A stretch of DNA of 64,000 nucleotides from Liolophura sinensis (Eukaryota; Mollusca; Polyplacophora; Chitonida; Chitonidae), in NCBI RefSeq assembly GCF_032854445.1, contig NC_088304.1, positions 16,067,704 to 16,131,703 of the forward strand, in the 5' to 3' direction. Shown in pieces: positions 1 through 12,875 of this stretch. Both the position numbers and the translations under genes were made by a program. The notes under the pieces were generated by a model. The model was not told where the DNA came from, did not search any database, and saw only the letters and a list, made by a program, of their open reading frames with translations. The stretch's first letter is position 1. The number at the start of each line of letters is the position of its first letter.

Positions 1-345
1 GTTATAACGTTCCAGTACATTGTATTGTTACCCGTACTAAAAATTATCTGTTCTTAGGAGTGATTAATAAATGAAGCTATGAAATCTACCTTTTCTAAAT
101 GATCAAGCAACTCCTGTTCTTGAGCTGGGATGTTGTGTGGAAATATGGTATAAATTGGGGAAAAAAGTAATATGATGAAACAGAGAACAGATCAGGCTAA
201 ACTGACATATTTAGATGTATTTGTAGACAACATGCATCCCTATGAATAGGTGAGTATTATGTACAATTTTCCCCTGTTATCAAGGTTGAAGAATGTAGTG
301 AGGTTTCTGGGATCTCACCTGAGTATTCTGTTTCCCTTGTTTACA

Positions 346-421
346 GGTTGATAAGTTAGAACAGTCAGAAGCTGTTAGAAGCGAAGAAGAGCAGAAAGCA
401 GAAGAGAGACCTTTAGTATTT
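346..421 (+). CDS. Penultimate coding exon of an unidentified gene
   Basis: Seen: a TTGTTTACAG acceptor precedes an open stretch rich in Glu and Lys (begins VDKLEQSEAV, ends ERPLVF) that runs to a strong donor GTAAGTATC. The exon ends with one base of a split codon (phase 1), which joins in frame to the exon at 676. The composition suggests a charged helical or coiled segment. Sequence upstream of 346 looks intronic, so the gene starts outside the window. I do not recognise the family. Confidence 0.6.
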
Positions 422-675
422 AGTAAGTATCACCTCATTTTTTGTCCTGGGTTTTAGTATTTGTCTCCTTGAAATGTATACACTCTGCATGAACCAAGTA
501 AAGGTTGTGGGCTTCAGGAGTGAGAGGCTTCACTGTTTTCATTTCACCTTAAGACATTTTTTTGTATGCATGTGGTTTATTTGCCGTGTGAAACAGCAGT
601 TTAAGTGTTATGGTTCATGTAAAGTACTTCCATTTCTGTATTTTACATTCACCATTCTGTAATATTTCTTTTCCA

Positions 676-810
676 GATGAACCACAGTTAATGTTAACAG
701 CAGGGCCTGCAGGTGTTATGCCCCCTCCCCCTGGAGCCTATGCCCCTGGGTACGGCCCTGGAATGCCCCCAGGTGCAGGTGCCATGCCTGGCTACGGCTT
801 TGGCATGTAA
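676..810 (+). CDS. Last coding exon, Pro/Gly/Met-rich C-terminus
   Basis: Seen: acceptor TTTTCCAG, then about 45 codons to a TAA at 808-810. Joined to the exon at 346-421 it keeps one frame. The tail has PPPPG, GPGMPPG and GYGFGM runs, a low-complexity Pro/Gly/Met sequence common in RNA-binding and trafficking adaptor proteins. That composition does not identify the gene. The two exons together give about 70 C-terminal residues of a longer protein. Function is not assigned. Confidence 0.6.
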   Translation, partial: DEPQLMLTAGPAGVMPPPPGAYAPGYGPGMPPGAGAMPGYGFGM

Positions 811-2480
811 CTTTGTCTGCGAGGAACTGACCCACCTGTGAAGAGGGGAGAGAGGAGAGAGCTCAACTACAGAAACTCGTTCAGCTGAGGGACATTTTGA
901 TAGAGAAGCCTGTATAAGGCCTAGTATGATGTATAGGTTAAAGAGTTCCCCTAGCCTACTACTTCAGTGTGTACGTGACTGTCTGTGTATGATAGCAGGA
1001 ACACTAGATGGACTGGTATGATTGGATACCAGTCACTGAGGCACTTTATCTGTGTATCTGTGGTAACACAAAAGTTCACAGAGTTGATGTGGTACTGTAA
1101 TGTAAGTTCAAGTTTGTCAGTCAGGGAGATTTGTGTGTACATTTGGAAGAGTTGTATAGCAATTACTGGCCGGCCTCTCAATCCGACCCTGACGAGATGT
1201 ATAGAGAATTCTGAGGGTTGAGAGAGTGTGATGGAAGAAGTGTGACATGATCGACCTCCGCTGACCAGCTCCTTAATGGCACACCCTATTGACAGGAGGC
1301 TCTGTTAATGTGCTGGCAGGGGTAGGGATGCTGCTCACTGGTGTTTTCTCTTGTAAAGTAACAGAATTCAATACAGGCTATATGGTGGACCAATTTGTAG
1401 TAGCAGGTGTTTTGTGAGGCTTGGCAAACTTCTGTTCAGCTCCTCTACAAATTCAGGGGAGATAAGTGTGATGGGTGAAGGGAAGAAAACCTGAGTGGTG
1501 CAGAATAAAGCCCAAGTGGCATCGAAACACTGCTGCCACGTAGACGGGAATCTTGGGTGGGTAGAAATTTAATGGACAGGAGTCTTAATTATTTATTTGG
1601 TTACCCATTTTGCTTGTACATACTAAAGCGGTTGGCATTAAGATTTACCTACTGCTTAGAAATCCCCCAACCAGGCTGTTTGTCACTGACGGAGGGATTG
1701 GCGACCAACAGTTCACAAGTGCTTAGCTTTTCCTTATCCTTGCCTTCACACCAGGCTGTGGTGTGCTCAGTTAGCCTCCTTAAATTTTCTGCTTCAGTGC
1801 ATATGTACCCTGTAAGCAAATGATAGGTTGATTGGAGCTCGACAGATTATACCTGCTTCATTTCCAATTTTTAAATTGTCATCATGTAAATTACTTGAAG
1901 TTTGGAAGTTAAATTCTATTTGAGTATTATTTAAGCCCTCTTACAGTATGTATGTTCATATCACTCAGTACCCGTATGGCAGACTGGAACATTTAAGACT
2001 GGTTCCTGATTGAAAAAAAAAATATGTAACAAGGGATAGTGCATCATTTGCTAATACCATCTGTAGCTTAACTCAACTTATTAGGGGTGTACAGGACTGC
2101 ATGTGGACAGTCTAGCTTTCTTTATGGTGCAGCTCCATCCTCAACATTTGTCCCCAGTCATTTAGGGGTCTTCCTTAAAAAAACTCGTAACCAGAAAGAT
2201 AGTGTAATCAAGAATCAAAGCAGTCCTATCCTTAGTTGGTAAATTAAGTTGTTAAATTTGAAGCGAAAGGATGGAAACTTTGAATTTTGTGGGGTTTTTT
2301 TTTACGGATGACCCCTGAAACTGCACTAATGTCGAGGTAACTGCCGTTATAAATAGATATACGTATTACAAATCTACATATACATACATATATATATGCA
2401 TATATATATATATATATATACAGTGTTTTATCTTCTGTTCGGCGTAGCTATAACTGTATGTCCATCGTTAGATAGTAATG
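811..2480 (+). other. 3' UTR of the preceding gene, then non-coding
   Basis: The 3' untranslated region starts at 811. A canonical AATAAA at 1504-1509 is the first plausible polyadenylation signal, giving a ~700-base UTR. After it I see only AT-rich sequence and an (AT)n tract at about 2383-2420. Confidence 0.45.
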
Positions 2481-3772
2481 AACAAATGTGTACACTGCAA
2501 TCTGTAACATGTTTAACACCTATAATAAACACGCTGACAGAATCAGAACGTGTTTGAGACCTTTAATCATTGCTATTGGCACGGGGGTTATTACTGTTTT
2601 GCCGGCGGTAATACGTAACGACTTCATTGACCGAGAAGACGAAAATGCTGAGTTGTCTCCCTTCGTAGTCGGGAATTCGTACATTGGCTGTGCACTCTCG
2701 TTCGGGGATATACTGGACATGATACATGGCCTACTTTCACAGGAACCAGGACTTGTTGAGAATCTAACCATGTGGAACTTTCTACATTGGCATGTATAAA
2801 TGCAATTGATTTTGAAATGTTAATCAACTCACAAAACCTCGCTGGAAAGTGTATTGTCGCCATGGACATCTGCGCCTGACTAGAAAATCACGTGAATGGA
2901 TTTATGCGGGCATACACGTATACGATTCGTCTTTGTCATGTACGTATAATGAAGATAATAGAAACTTTACTTTTGAGTAATTTACTTTACAACCATTCGT
3001 GTTACTGGCTAGGTGCACTGGCTGACGTACTGCTTTTCTGTCTTGGGTGCCAGCAATGTAAATGAGGCCTATATTCTGCTTTCCAAATACCACTTCTCAA
3101 TGTAAATTTTCTTCAGAATGAAAGGACGGACACGATAAAACATCCAATCAAATAAACATCTTTAAAACTTGATTTCGCCTTACATGTATTTCAAGCCCAA
3201 TGAGTTTGGTCCAGTTCAATCCATGGACAAGATTCATCTGCCTAGACATTGCTCTCTCCTGCGGCCTTACATGAATTTCACTGGGAACTTACAGGAAGCT
3301 TGTGTTGGCCGTCACGTGAATGTATGACGCATGTTGCACTTGAAAAAGTTATCCTCTGACGGTGTCCTCTACCCATAAAATTTACCAACATCGTGTAAAT
3401 TAAAAAATTCTTGCGCATGGCCTTATACAGTGTAATTAGGGCGGTGTAGCTATAGCTGTAGACCTACTTATACATGATTATGGTGTCCAGTCTTCACTGG
3501 AATATATTCGACTACACGCTTAAGACGTCGTTCCCAAAGTTAGTCGGCAGGACGAAAGGGCCCGTCATTACCGTTTAAAATTTTAATATTTAACTATGTT
3601 CTGTATTATATTTAATACACAGCTACCAGTTTTACATCAAATACACCTCTTTTGATCCTCTTTTTTTTTTTTTCACTTAAGATTGAAGTGGACACCATCT
3701 GACTCCAGGGAGCGCTACGATCGAATCGCCTACTAGCTCACACAGGCAATGCGACAAGTTCTGTAACCTGTT
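2481..3772. other. No recognisable gene
   Basis: AT-rich sequence with short open frames in several phases (for example 2488-2799 plus, which opens with GTG) but no domain, splice pattern or codon bias that I can support. A poly-T tract lies at about 3660-3674. Confidence 0.4.
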
Positions 3773-5041
3773 TACTCACTAGATATTTGTTACTGCCCGC
3801 TGTGTGAGTTAGATAAGAGACTCATGTGGGTATAGGTGTAATCATGTTAATCACTGGATATTTGTTACTGTGTACAGATGAACTGGCACTCATGGCTAGG
3901 AACATTTACAAGGTACATGAAAAGGAACACTTGCTGTGTGAGTTAGATAAGAGACTCATGTGGGTATAGGAGTAATTATGTTACTCACTAGATATTTGTT
4001 ACTGCCCGCTGTGTGAGTTAGATAAGAGACTCATGTTGGTATAGGTGTAATTGTGTTACTCACTGGATATTTGTTACTGCCCGCTGTGTGAGTTAGATAA
4101 GAGACTCATGTGGGTATAGGAGTAATTATGTTACTCACTAGATATTTGTTACTGCCCGCTGTGTGAGTTAGATAAGAGACTCATGTGGGTATAGGTGTAA
4201 TTGTGTTACTCACTGGATATTTGTTACTGCCCGCTGTGTGAGTTAGATAAGAGACTCATGTGGGTATAGGAGTAATTATGTTACTCACTAGATATTTGTT
4301 ACTGCCCGCTGTGTGAGTTAGATAAGAGACTCATGTTGGTATAGGTGTAATTGTGTTACTCACTGGATATTTGTTACTGCCCGCTGTGTGAGTTAGATAA
4401 GAGACTCATGTGGGTATAGGTGTAATTGTGTTACTCACTGGATATTTGTTACTGCCCGCTGTGTGAGTTAGATAAGAGACTCATGTGGGTATAGGTGTAA
4501 TTGTGTTACTCACTGGATATTTGTTACTGCCCGCTGTGTGAGTTAGATAAGAGACTCATGTGGGTATAGGTGTAATTGTGTTACTCACTGGATATTTGTT
4601 ACTGCCCGCTGTGTGAGTTAGATAAGAGACTCATGTGGGTATAGGTGTAATTGTGTTACTCACTGGATATTTGTTACTGCCCGCTGTGTGAGTTAGATAA
4701 GAGACTCATGTGGGTATAGGTGTAATTGTGTTACTCACTGGATATTTGTTACTGCCCGCTGTGTGAGTTAGATAAGAGACTCATGTGGGTATAGGTGTAA
4801 TTGTGTTACTCACTGGATATTTGTTACTGCCCGCTGTGTGAGTTAGATAAGAGACTCATGTGGGTATAGGTGTAATTGTGTTACTCACTGGATATTTGTT
4901 ACTGCCCGCTGTGTGAGTTAGATAAGAGACTCATGTGGGTATAGGAGTAATTATGTTACTCACTGGATATTTGTTACTGTGTACAGATGAACTGGCACTC
5001 ATGGCTAGGAACATTTACAAGGTACATGAAAAGGAACACTT
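3773..5041. repeat. 75-bp tandem satellite with duplicated edge segment
   Basis: Seen: a 75-bp unit containing GATATTTGTTACTGCCCGC, repeated about 14 times from ~3931 to ~4978 with very few differences. Units near the edges carry GGAGTAATTATG, while central units carry GGTGTAATTGTG. A 62-base non-satellite segment starting GTGTACAGATGAACTGG occurs at ~3869-3930 and again at ~4979-5041, so the array is bracketed by copies of its own flank. Confidence 0.95.
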
Positions 5042-6770
5042 CAACGAAGATCATCTTTTTGAGTTGCAAATAAAGAAAAACAAATTCATATTTGAATGAA
5101 GGAAATGACGTCGATAAACTTTTTCTCACCAGCTCATTTTTTTTTATTTCAACTCCAGTTAGGTATTATATATAAACTAGATCTCAAATAAAAATACTCC
5201 TCCCAGGCCTTTTCAGATATTTTGAGTGCGGCCTAAAACACCAGTCAAATCAAATACACCAAAAACGGCGCCTCCACATCCAGGTTTTCCAGAATAAATG
5301 CACCGACTTCAGTAGGCATTGACTGAAATATGAGCTTTGGGCTATACACGCAAAAGGCAAATGGGTTTTTGTGCAAAGCAGATCGAGCAGTCAATGTGAT
5401 CAGCAACACCAATAACAAATATTGACTACCAGGTTACATTCTATCACTCATTCAGAAGTCAAATATATAATAGCTTACACGTAAAGTTAAAATAACATGC
5501 AGTTTAATCCAAGTCAATAGCAATCCATATATACACGTAGCTATATAATTATATATTACAATACGGGGACCGTTATATAGAAGTAACGGTGTATTGGACA
5601 AGGAAAGTTGGGATACGCGCTATGAGACAATGGATGTATGTTTGAGAACATTGGATAACCAGAACATAACAGGAAAGACGCGGGCCAAGTGACTTATGAA
5701 TATAGTCACACGTCCACACTCAAAAAATATTCTGTTATTTTTAACAGTCTGATTATTGTCTGAGAAATGCTAGAACGCATTACGCTATTACATGTCCAAC
5801 ATAATACTGTGTCCTATTCAATATAACGTCCTATTAGTCCAATACTGTATTTACGATGAATTTACAGAATATTCAGTTGCAACATTAGCAAAATACATTC
5901 TGCCATCACTCAGACTTTCTTAGATTAGTTTTTTGAGAGCAGGAACCAGACTGTATCCATTAGGAAAGACGGAGATACATACACATTGACTGATTCAGAG
6001 ATGGCGGCGCGCACCAGAGTTCATAATACAGGGGAAACACATAGTGTGACAACAGTCTATTTCTTTTAGCCGGTCGTCTATATTCAGCTGTCTATAAAAT
6101 CAGTCATACTTGCCACCAAAATTGCCTTCTGTCGGTAACACGTAACAGCACAATCTCTACATATGGATATGTTTGAAGGTCATATTCTTGCAAGGAAAAT
6201 TAAGCTAGAGCAATTTTTCTAAATCATAAAGTCTATAAGCTCTGTTTCGACGGTAAGAAGCCGTTGCCTCGTGTGACGTGAAAATTATTCAACCTGTTTT
6301 GACTGAGGGCGACACTAGTTACCTAAACTGCTATCGACTTTACTGTAAACCCTGTGTCTGACACTGCCATATTTGTAATTGTTTACACGTTTTAGTATAA
6401 TATAACCGAAATAAATGAATTTTATTTTATCTCTTGTAGTGTATAATCGCACGGCAGTATGGTTTTAGAGATGGTTGTCGGGAAATTAAAGCGATATGAT
6501 CTATTCTCAGAGACAGTAGTGTAGGCTCTGTCATTGCGTGTAGTTTGGTTTACGCGTCTGTTGGTGGAGCCACTGTAAACCTAATTACCCTCCACGCCCC
6601 TTATCCAACATGCAAGTTGCTTTTGAATAATTATAACGTCACCCGAGGCATTGAGTTCTTGGTGTTGAAACTAGGCTTATGGAGTTGATGCGACGTCAAG
6701 GTTCTCGAACTTAGCGTACTCCAAAGCCTCGCAAGGATTCCAGATTAAAAGTTGATTCAAGAGTTACTGA
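5042..6770. other. No recognisable gene
   Basis: Unique AT-rich sequence. I found no coding region or repeat worth naming. Confidence 0.4.
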
Positions 6771-6785
6771 ACACGTCAAAGCAAA

Positions 6786-6820
6786 ATGGCTGCGGTCGCT
6801 TTGGTCTTTCCCATCCCCGT
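6786..6820 (+). CDS. Possible first coding exon (very short)
   Basis: Seen: AAAATGG (a good animal start context) opens MAAVALVFPIPV, immediately followed by a consensus donor GTAAGTAAC. This looks like a first coding exon whose gene continues in an intron. No plus-strand partner exon was found, and the lectin-like gene on the other strand occupies the next 12 kb, so this may be chance. Confidence 0.2.
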
Positions 6821-7232
6821 TCGTAAGTAACTCAGGTTTTATCAATATTTGTTGTCTTATCTTCCAATGATATAACTGGGGCAATATGTATATATTATAG
6901 AGATGTTGAACTACAGACGAATTAAAAAAATATCGGAAAATTCATGCAAGCCTTCATCGTTAGCACAGGTAAAGTTAGAAACGTCTTGGCAATCGATCAT
7001 TCAGCCATCGATAGAAGCACACTGCAGGATGCAATTTGTACTTGAGAGCAATGCCTGCATATTCTCTCTTGCAATACATGCAAATTCTTTCTTGCAATAC
7101 ACACAAATTCTCTCTGGCAATACATGCAAGAACAGAAGCTTTCTGTCACGAAGTCATGCATTGTCTATATTGTATTCTGAACATGTATGAAACATTCTGG
7201 GAAAAAGATAAAACATTATGAGTGAAAGTAAG

Positions 7233-7447
7233 TCAGAGGAAAAGTGGCATCCAAATTCCTGAGCCTAAAACCGAATCAACTCCCTTGCTTTTTGCCCTCT
7301 CCACATCGCAGTACACAGCACAATGTTCTGGTGGAAAATGGCTGACGAGTTCGCAGCATTTCGCTTGGAGGCAGATTCGCATACACTTTACCTTCTCCGT
7401 GTCAGTAAACAGCTCATCTGGTCTGGCTCTCAGTTTCGGATTGAACA
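7233..7447 (-). CDS. Last exon of lectin-like gene, Cys-rich PAN/apple-like
   Basis: Seen on the minus strand: acceptor CAACAGAG at 7448-7452, then about 71 codons to TGA at 7233-7235. Using the second AG keeps phase 1, which matches the donors of the upstream repeat exons. The exon has a dense cysteine cluster (KCMRICLQAKCC … HCAVYC). The spacing is reminiscent of half of a PAN/apple domain, an extracellular carbohydrate- or protein-binding fold. The domain name is tentative. The exon ends the gene whose CTLD exons lie at 18-19.6 kb. Confidence 0.5.
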
Positions 7448-7737
7448 CTCTGTTGATATGCTTGATACCTTAATAATGGGAAAAATGAAGTTTCACTGAA
7501 ACAAAATCCTGGCCATTTGAAACACATCTATTCAATATTAAGTCTACCATACAGATCTGATGATTTAGAAATGCTATCGCTCGTTCCCCCAGTTATGTAG
7601 CGAATGAACTTTACGGTCGAACGATGGCGCATTGAACAACAGAATGTAAACGTTGGGCAATGTGATGGGCTACAGAAAGAAATGTGATGTAGATATATAT
7701 TAAAACAATTGAGCATTAGTCGACGTGGTTACAGAGC

Positions 7738-7925
7738 CATTCAATGCTGCAATAGGGGCAATGAAGTGATACAGCAATGCGACGGAGCTTTGAAGCCATG
7801 GAGCAATGAGATGGGGTTTTTAAGCGACAGAGCCTTGCGATGGGGCAATGAATTGATGGAATACCACAATGGCACGATGAAGCCATGGAACAATTTTGTT
7901 AGGCGATGCAGCGATGGAAGTATGC
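7738..7925. repeat. Degenerate GCAATG/GATGG-rich simple repeat in intron
   Basis: Loose repetition of CAATG, GATGG and AAGCCATGGA words over about 190 bp, in the last intron of the lectin-like gene. Open frames crossing it are composition artefacts. Confidence 0.5.
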
Positions 7926-8483
7926 AGTGTGCATAGGAAGCGATGGGGCCTGTACTTTATGCACCGTGACTCACTTTTTATGCAATTTTTTCATGTGACT
8001 CTCCAGTGCATCTTTTTGATATCTTTGATTATTTCATTGGAGTTTGACGCCGTACTAAAGAATATTTCAGGTATACGACAAAAAATATTACCAGAAAAAT
8101 CATGACACGTTTAAAATTAAGAGGATAGAACTTACTTTTAAATATATGTTGATTCCAGCGACTTGAGGGCGCTTCTGAAATCATCAAAATTCCACATTAA
8201 TGATTGATACACATCAAATTAACATTCTGAGCTAAATGCCCCTGATGTAACACCGCACTGAAAAAGAAACATTTAATTTAACAGTCTTACTTTGTTTGAA
8301 TACAACCTGTCTTCCAGTCAAATGACGCGGACAGCTGAGGTCACACGTTGGAAATCTCTACAGTAACCAGCCTAAGGTCGGTGGTTTTGTCCTGGGTACG
8401 CTTTGTTACTCTGATTGAAAAACCAGAAAAGTGAGATGATTTAAACCAATTCCATTTGGAGACTGACCTCACTAAATTCTTAC

Positions 8484-8555
8484 CTGTCATTAATGTGGCT
8501 GGTGTTAAGTTGATCATCTGATCCTCCACTGCGTTCGTGTTCATGGAAATCTGAT
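8484..8555 (-). CDS. 24-codon duplicated exon, copy 4 (lectin-like gene)
   Basis: Seen on the minus strand: acceptor CTTTCCAG, 72 bases, donor GTAAGAATT, both ends phase 1. It reads S/QISMNTNAVEDQMINL…PATL-TG. It aligns with the exons at 10.2, 11.9 and 13.3 kb in the I-x-V/M…VE-Q…PA-x-L-x-TG pattern. The flanking intron sequence is also conserved (TTTGGAGACTGACCTC on the donor side). The exon is symmetric, so loss or gain of copies keeps frame. The function of the 24-residue unit is unknown; it lies between the lectin domain and the Cys-rich C-terminus. Confidence 0.7.
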
Positions 8556-8623
8556 CTGGAAAGAACAAAAGCACAAAGCCCTAACCTTTATACTTAAAAC
8601 AGACATAATAATGGCATCGGAGA

Positions 8624-10080
8624 GTGATGTACGCACTCGCACATTGCTGTGCACGAACACTGTCCGTCTGTGTACACTGTGTGCACCACTGTCATTCTGT
8701 GTACACCACTGTCCGTGAAATCATTCCGCTGTCACTGACTGTGTACCACTGTCCGTGTAATCATTCCGCTGTCATTGACTGTACACCTGTCACTGACTGT
8801 ACACCACTGTCCGTGTAATCATTCCGCTGTCATTGACTGTACACCTGTCACTGACTGTACACTGCTGTCCGTGTAATTATTCCGCTGTCATTGACTGTAC
8901 ACCTGTCACTGACTGTACACCGCTGTCCGTGTAATTATTCCGCTATCACTGACTGTACACCTGTCACTGACTGTACAGCACTGTCCGTGTAATCATTCCG
9001 CTGTCATTGACGGTACACCTGTCACTGACTGTACACCGCTGTCTGTGTAATCATTCCGCTGTCACTGACTGTACACCTGTCACTGACTGTACACCACTGT
9101 CCGTGTAATTATTCCGCTGTCACTGACTGTACACCTGTCACTGACTGTACACCGCTGTCCGTGTAATTATTCCGCTATCACTGACTGTACACCTGTCACT
9201 GACTGTACACCACTGTCCGTGTAATCATTCCGCTGTCATTGACGGTACACCTGTCACTGACTGTACACCACTGTCCGTGTAATCATTCCGTTGTCACTGA
9301 CGGTACACCACTGTCCGTGTAATCATTCCGCTGTCATTGACTGTACACCTGTCACTAACTGTACACCACTGTCCGTGTAATCATTCCGCTGTCACTGACA
9401 GTACACCACTGTCCGTGTAATCATTCCGCTGTCATTGACTGTACACCTGTCACTAACTGTACAGCACTGTCCGTGTAATCATTCCGCTGTCACTGACGGT
9501 ACACCACTGTCCGTGTAATCATTCCGCTGTCATTGACGGTACACCTGTCACTGACTGTACACCGCTGTCCGTGTAATCATTCCGCTGTCACTGACGGTAC
9601 ACCACTGTCTGTGTAATCATTCCGCTGTCATTGACGGTACACCTGTCACTGACTGTACACCGCTGTCCGTGTAATCATTCCGCTGTCACTGACGGTACAC
9701 CACTGTCTGTGTAATCATTCCGCTGTCATTGACGGTACACCTGTCACTGACTGTACACCGCTGTCCGTGTAATCATTCCGCTGTCACTGACGGTACACCA
9801 CTGTCTGTGTAATCATTTCGTTGTCATTGACGGTACACCTGTCACTGACTGTACACCGCTGTCTGTGTAATCATTCCGCTGTCATTGACTGTACACCTGT
9901 CACTGACTGTACACTGCTGTCTGTGTAATTATTCCGCTGTCATTGACGGTACACCTGTCACTGACTGTACACTGCTGTCCGTGTAATCATTCCGCTGTCA
10001 CTGACGGTACACCACTGTCCGTGTAATCATTCCGCTGTCACTGACGGTACACCACTGTCTGTGTAATTATTCCGTCGTGA
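8624..10080. repeat. Intronic minisatellite, 58-bp unit with 39-bp variant
   Basis: Seen: tandem units containing GTAATCATTCCGCTGTCA followed by one or two TGACTGTACACC segments. Full units are about 58 bp; shorter ones lack one CTGTCACTGACTGTACAC segment. The array fills the intron between repeat exons at 8.5 and 10.2 kb. Confidence 0.9.
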
Positions 10081-10161
10081 CAGCGTGAAGTAATCTGATC
10101 GATACAAGGTGAGATTTTTTTGGTTGTTTTCATTTGGAGACTGACCTCGGAAAGTTCTTAC

Positions 10162-10236
10162 CTGTTTTCAATACAGCTGGTGGCGAGTTGGTCATATGAT
10201 CTTCGACTCCTGCGTTCGTGCTTACGGGAATGGAAT
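10162..10236 (-). CDS. 25-codon duplicated exon, copy 3 (lectin-like gene)
   Basis: Seen on the minus strand: acceptor GTCGCTTCAG, 75 bases, donor GTAAGAACT, phase 1 at both ends. It reads SIPVSTNAGVEDHMTN…PAVLKTG and is one codon longer than its siblings. Intron sequence on both sides matches that around the 8.5-kb exon (AAAAGCAC…CAGACATAA), so the duplicated unit included intron DNA. Confidence 0.7.
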
Positions 10237-10429
10237 CTGAAGCGACAAAAGCACGTAGGCACTAATTTTATACTACAACCAGACATAAAATGACACTTAG
10301 TGAGCAGTTAACCGTAGAGTTGAGATGTAATGTAACCACTAGCCTTTTCTCTACTGGCCAAGTTTTCTTCACCTTTTATCTTGTAGAATATTGTGACACG
10401 GGTATAACTGAACGGACAGTGATGTGCAT

Positions 10430-10800
10430 ACACTGACAGTGGCATAATTACACGAACAGTGGTGTACACACACGGGCAGTGGCATAATTACTCGGACAGT
10501 GGTGTGCATACACGGACAGTGGCATAATTACACGAACAGTGGTTTACACACACGGATAGTGGCATAATTACACGGACAGTGGTATGCATACACGGACAGC
10601 GGTGTGCATACACGGAAAGAGGCATGATCACACGAACAGTGGTGTGGTTACACCGATTGTACACACACGGACAGAGACATGATTACACGAAAAGTGGCAT
10701 GATGACACGGACAGTGGTATGATTTGTACACACACGGACAGCATTGTACTTACAAAAAACAGAGGCATGATCACAATGACAGTGTTATGATTGCACGGAA
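10430..10800. repeat. Intronic minisatellite, ACACGGACAGTGG type
   Basis: Degenerate tandem words of about 20-22 bp alternating CACGGACAGTGG with CATAATTACACG or TGTACACACACG, in the intron between exons at 10.2 and 11.9 kb. Confidence 0.8.
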
Positions 10801-11104
10801 AGAGTTGTACACACGCGGATAGTTGGAGGATTCCATGATCACTGGTATACAAAAATAGTGTACTTGTTGCGTGCGGATGAGATATAATTTCTGGATATCC
10901 TGCACAAGTGTATTTGTTGTGTTGGGCTGTGGCGTTTTCTAGTAGTATCCTGCACCAGGGTCCTTGTCCTGGGTGGGTGGGTGCGGTGTTATTTCGTGTT
11001 ATCATTCTCAAGATGGGTGAGGTGTTATTTAATATTTCTAGACAAAAGTTTTGGGCAATCAAACTGATAACCAGTTAAAGAAAAGTAAGATCTGTGTGGG
11101 TGGG

Positions 11105-11680
11105 GTGTTATTTCCTAGACAGTGATGTATCCACTGACAATGCTGTACACACACGCAGATAACGGTATGACTACACAGACATTACACAGACAGTGGTGTA
11201 CACACTGAACAACTCTGTACACGCACGCAGATAACGGTAAGACCATAAAGACATTACACAGACAGTGGTGTACACACTGACAATGCTGTACACACACGCA
11301 GATAACGGTAAGACTATAAAGACATTACACAGACAGTGGTGTACACACTGACAATGCTGTACACACACGCAGATAGCGGTATGACTACACAGACATTACA
11401 CAGACAGTGGTGTACACACTGACAATGCTGTACACACACGCAGATAGCGGTATGACTACACAGACATTACACAGACAGTGGTGTAAACACTGACAATGCT
11501 GTACACACACGCAGATAGCCGTATGGCTACACAGACTACACATAGACAGTGTTGTACACACAAGAACGGCGAAACGATTGCACAGACAGTGTAGTACACA
11601 CACTGACATCGAAATGATCACACAGAACGTGTTGTTCACACATGGACAGCGGAATGATTACATACACAGTGATTACACCA
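11105..11680. repeat. Intronic minisatellite, ~71-bp unit
   Basis: Six to seven units of about 71 bp containing CTGTACACACACGCAGATA and ACATTACACAGACAGTGG. Same intron as the 10.4-kb array and built from related words. Confidence 0.85.
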
Positions 11681-11928
11681 GAATGATATGTGTTCACGAT
11701 AACAGTGGTCTACGGTCGCGGACAGTGGTGTTCCCATTGACAATAATGTACACAGAAGGACAACGATATTCTGGCTCTCCTTCCCAAGTGTACTTGGTTT
11801 GTGACGTCTTATTTCCTATTTCTGCAGAAAGAGTTTGAGCTTTTACCAGTGTAATATTATCTGATAATCCATTACAGTCAGATGATTTGGTATTGCTCCT
11901 TCAGAGACTGGCCTGAGAAACTTCTTAC

Positions 11929-12000
11929 CTGTCCTTAATACTGCCGGTGACATGATGATCGTCTGGACCTCGACTTCAGTCGATTTCACGGGGATGTGAT
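11929..12000 (-). CDS. 24-codon duplicated exon, copy 2 (lectin-like gene)
   Basis: Seen on the minus strand: acceptor CTGTATCAG, 72 bases, donor GTAAGAAGT, phase 1 at both ends. It reads HIPVKSTEVEVQTIIM…PAVLRTG. It is closest to the 13.3-kb copy (shared HIPV and VEVQT). Same gene and role as the other repeat exons. Confidence 0.7.
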
Positions 12001-12149
12001 CTGATACAGATGAAAAAATGGTGACACTTGATGACTGTTAGTAGTGGACTGTTAGCCGAAATGCAGTAATAACAAGAACAACCTCTAACTCAGAAACACA
12101 GACTACCTGTCTCTACGAATAGCCTACATGGGTTAACTGTCCTAACATC

Positions 12150-12770
12150 ATCTCTCAATCCGGTATGATTACACGGAAATTGGGATGACTGCACGGAAAT
12201 TGGTATGATTACACGGAAATTGGTATGATTGCACGGAAATTGGTATGATTGCACGGACAATAGTGTATACACACGGACAATGGTGTGATTACACGAACAG
12301 TGGTGTCATTATACGGACAATGGTGTACATGTACACACACGAACAGTGGTACCATTATATAGAAAATGGTGTACATGTACACACACGAACACTGGTGTTA
12401 TTATACGTGCAATGGCGTACATGTACACACACGAACAGTGGTGTCATTATACTGACAATGGTGTACATGTACACACACGAACAGTGGTGCCATTAAACAG
12501 AAAATGGTGCACATGTACACACATGAACAGTGGTGTCATTATACTGACAAAAGTGTACACGTACACACAAGAACAGTGGTGTCATTATACGGACAAAGGT
12601 GTACATGTACACACACGAACAGTGGTGCCATTATATAGAAAATGGTGTACATGTACACACACGAACAGTGGTGTCATTATACTGACAATGGTGTACATGT
12701 ACACACACGAACAGTGGTGTCATTATACGGACAATTGTGCACACACACACGGATAATTCTATAATTACAC
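12150..12770. repeat. Intronic minisatellite, ~46-bp unit
   Basis: About ten units of ~46 bp (ACACACGAACAGTGGTGTCA plus a TATAC-GACAATGGTGTACATG half), preceded by short GGAAATTGGTATGATTGCAC repeats at ~12170-12260. Open frames of up to 136 codons here are repeat artefacts. Confidence 0.9.
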
Positions 12771-12875
12771 AGGCAGTCGTACACCCAGGTAGCTGTTGTG
12801 TGTGGGCATGGTGCTTTTTCCCTATTTCTATAGAAACTGGCGGCCTTTTACCAGTGTAATTGATAAGTCACTGAA

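Noticed and set aside
2488-2799. 103-codon plus-strand frame
   Set aside because: It opens with GTG, has no splice support or domain, and overlaps equally long minus-strand frames.
8624-10080. Possible CRISPR-like array
   Set aside because: Units are contiguous tandem repeats with no unique spacers, and the context is an animal intron.
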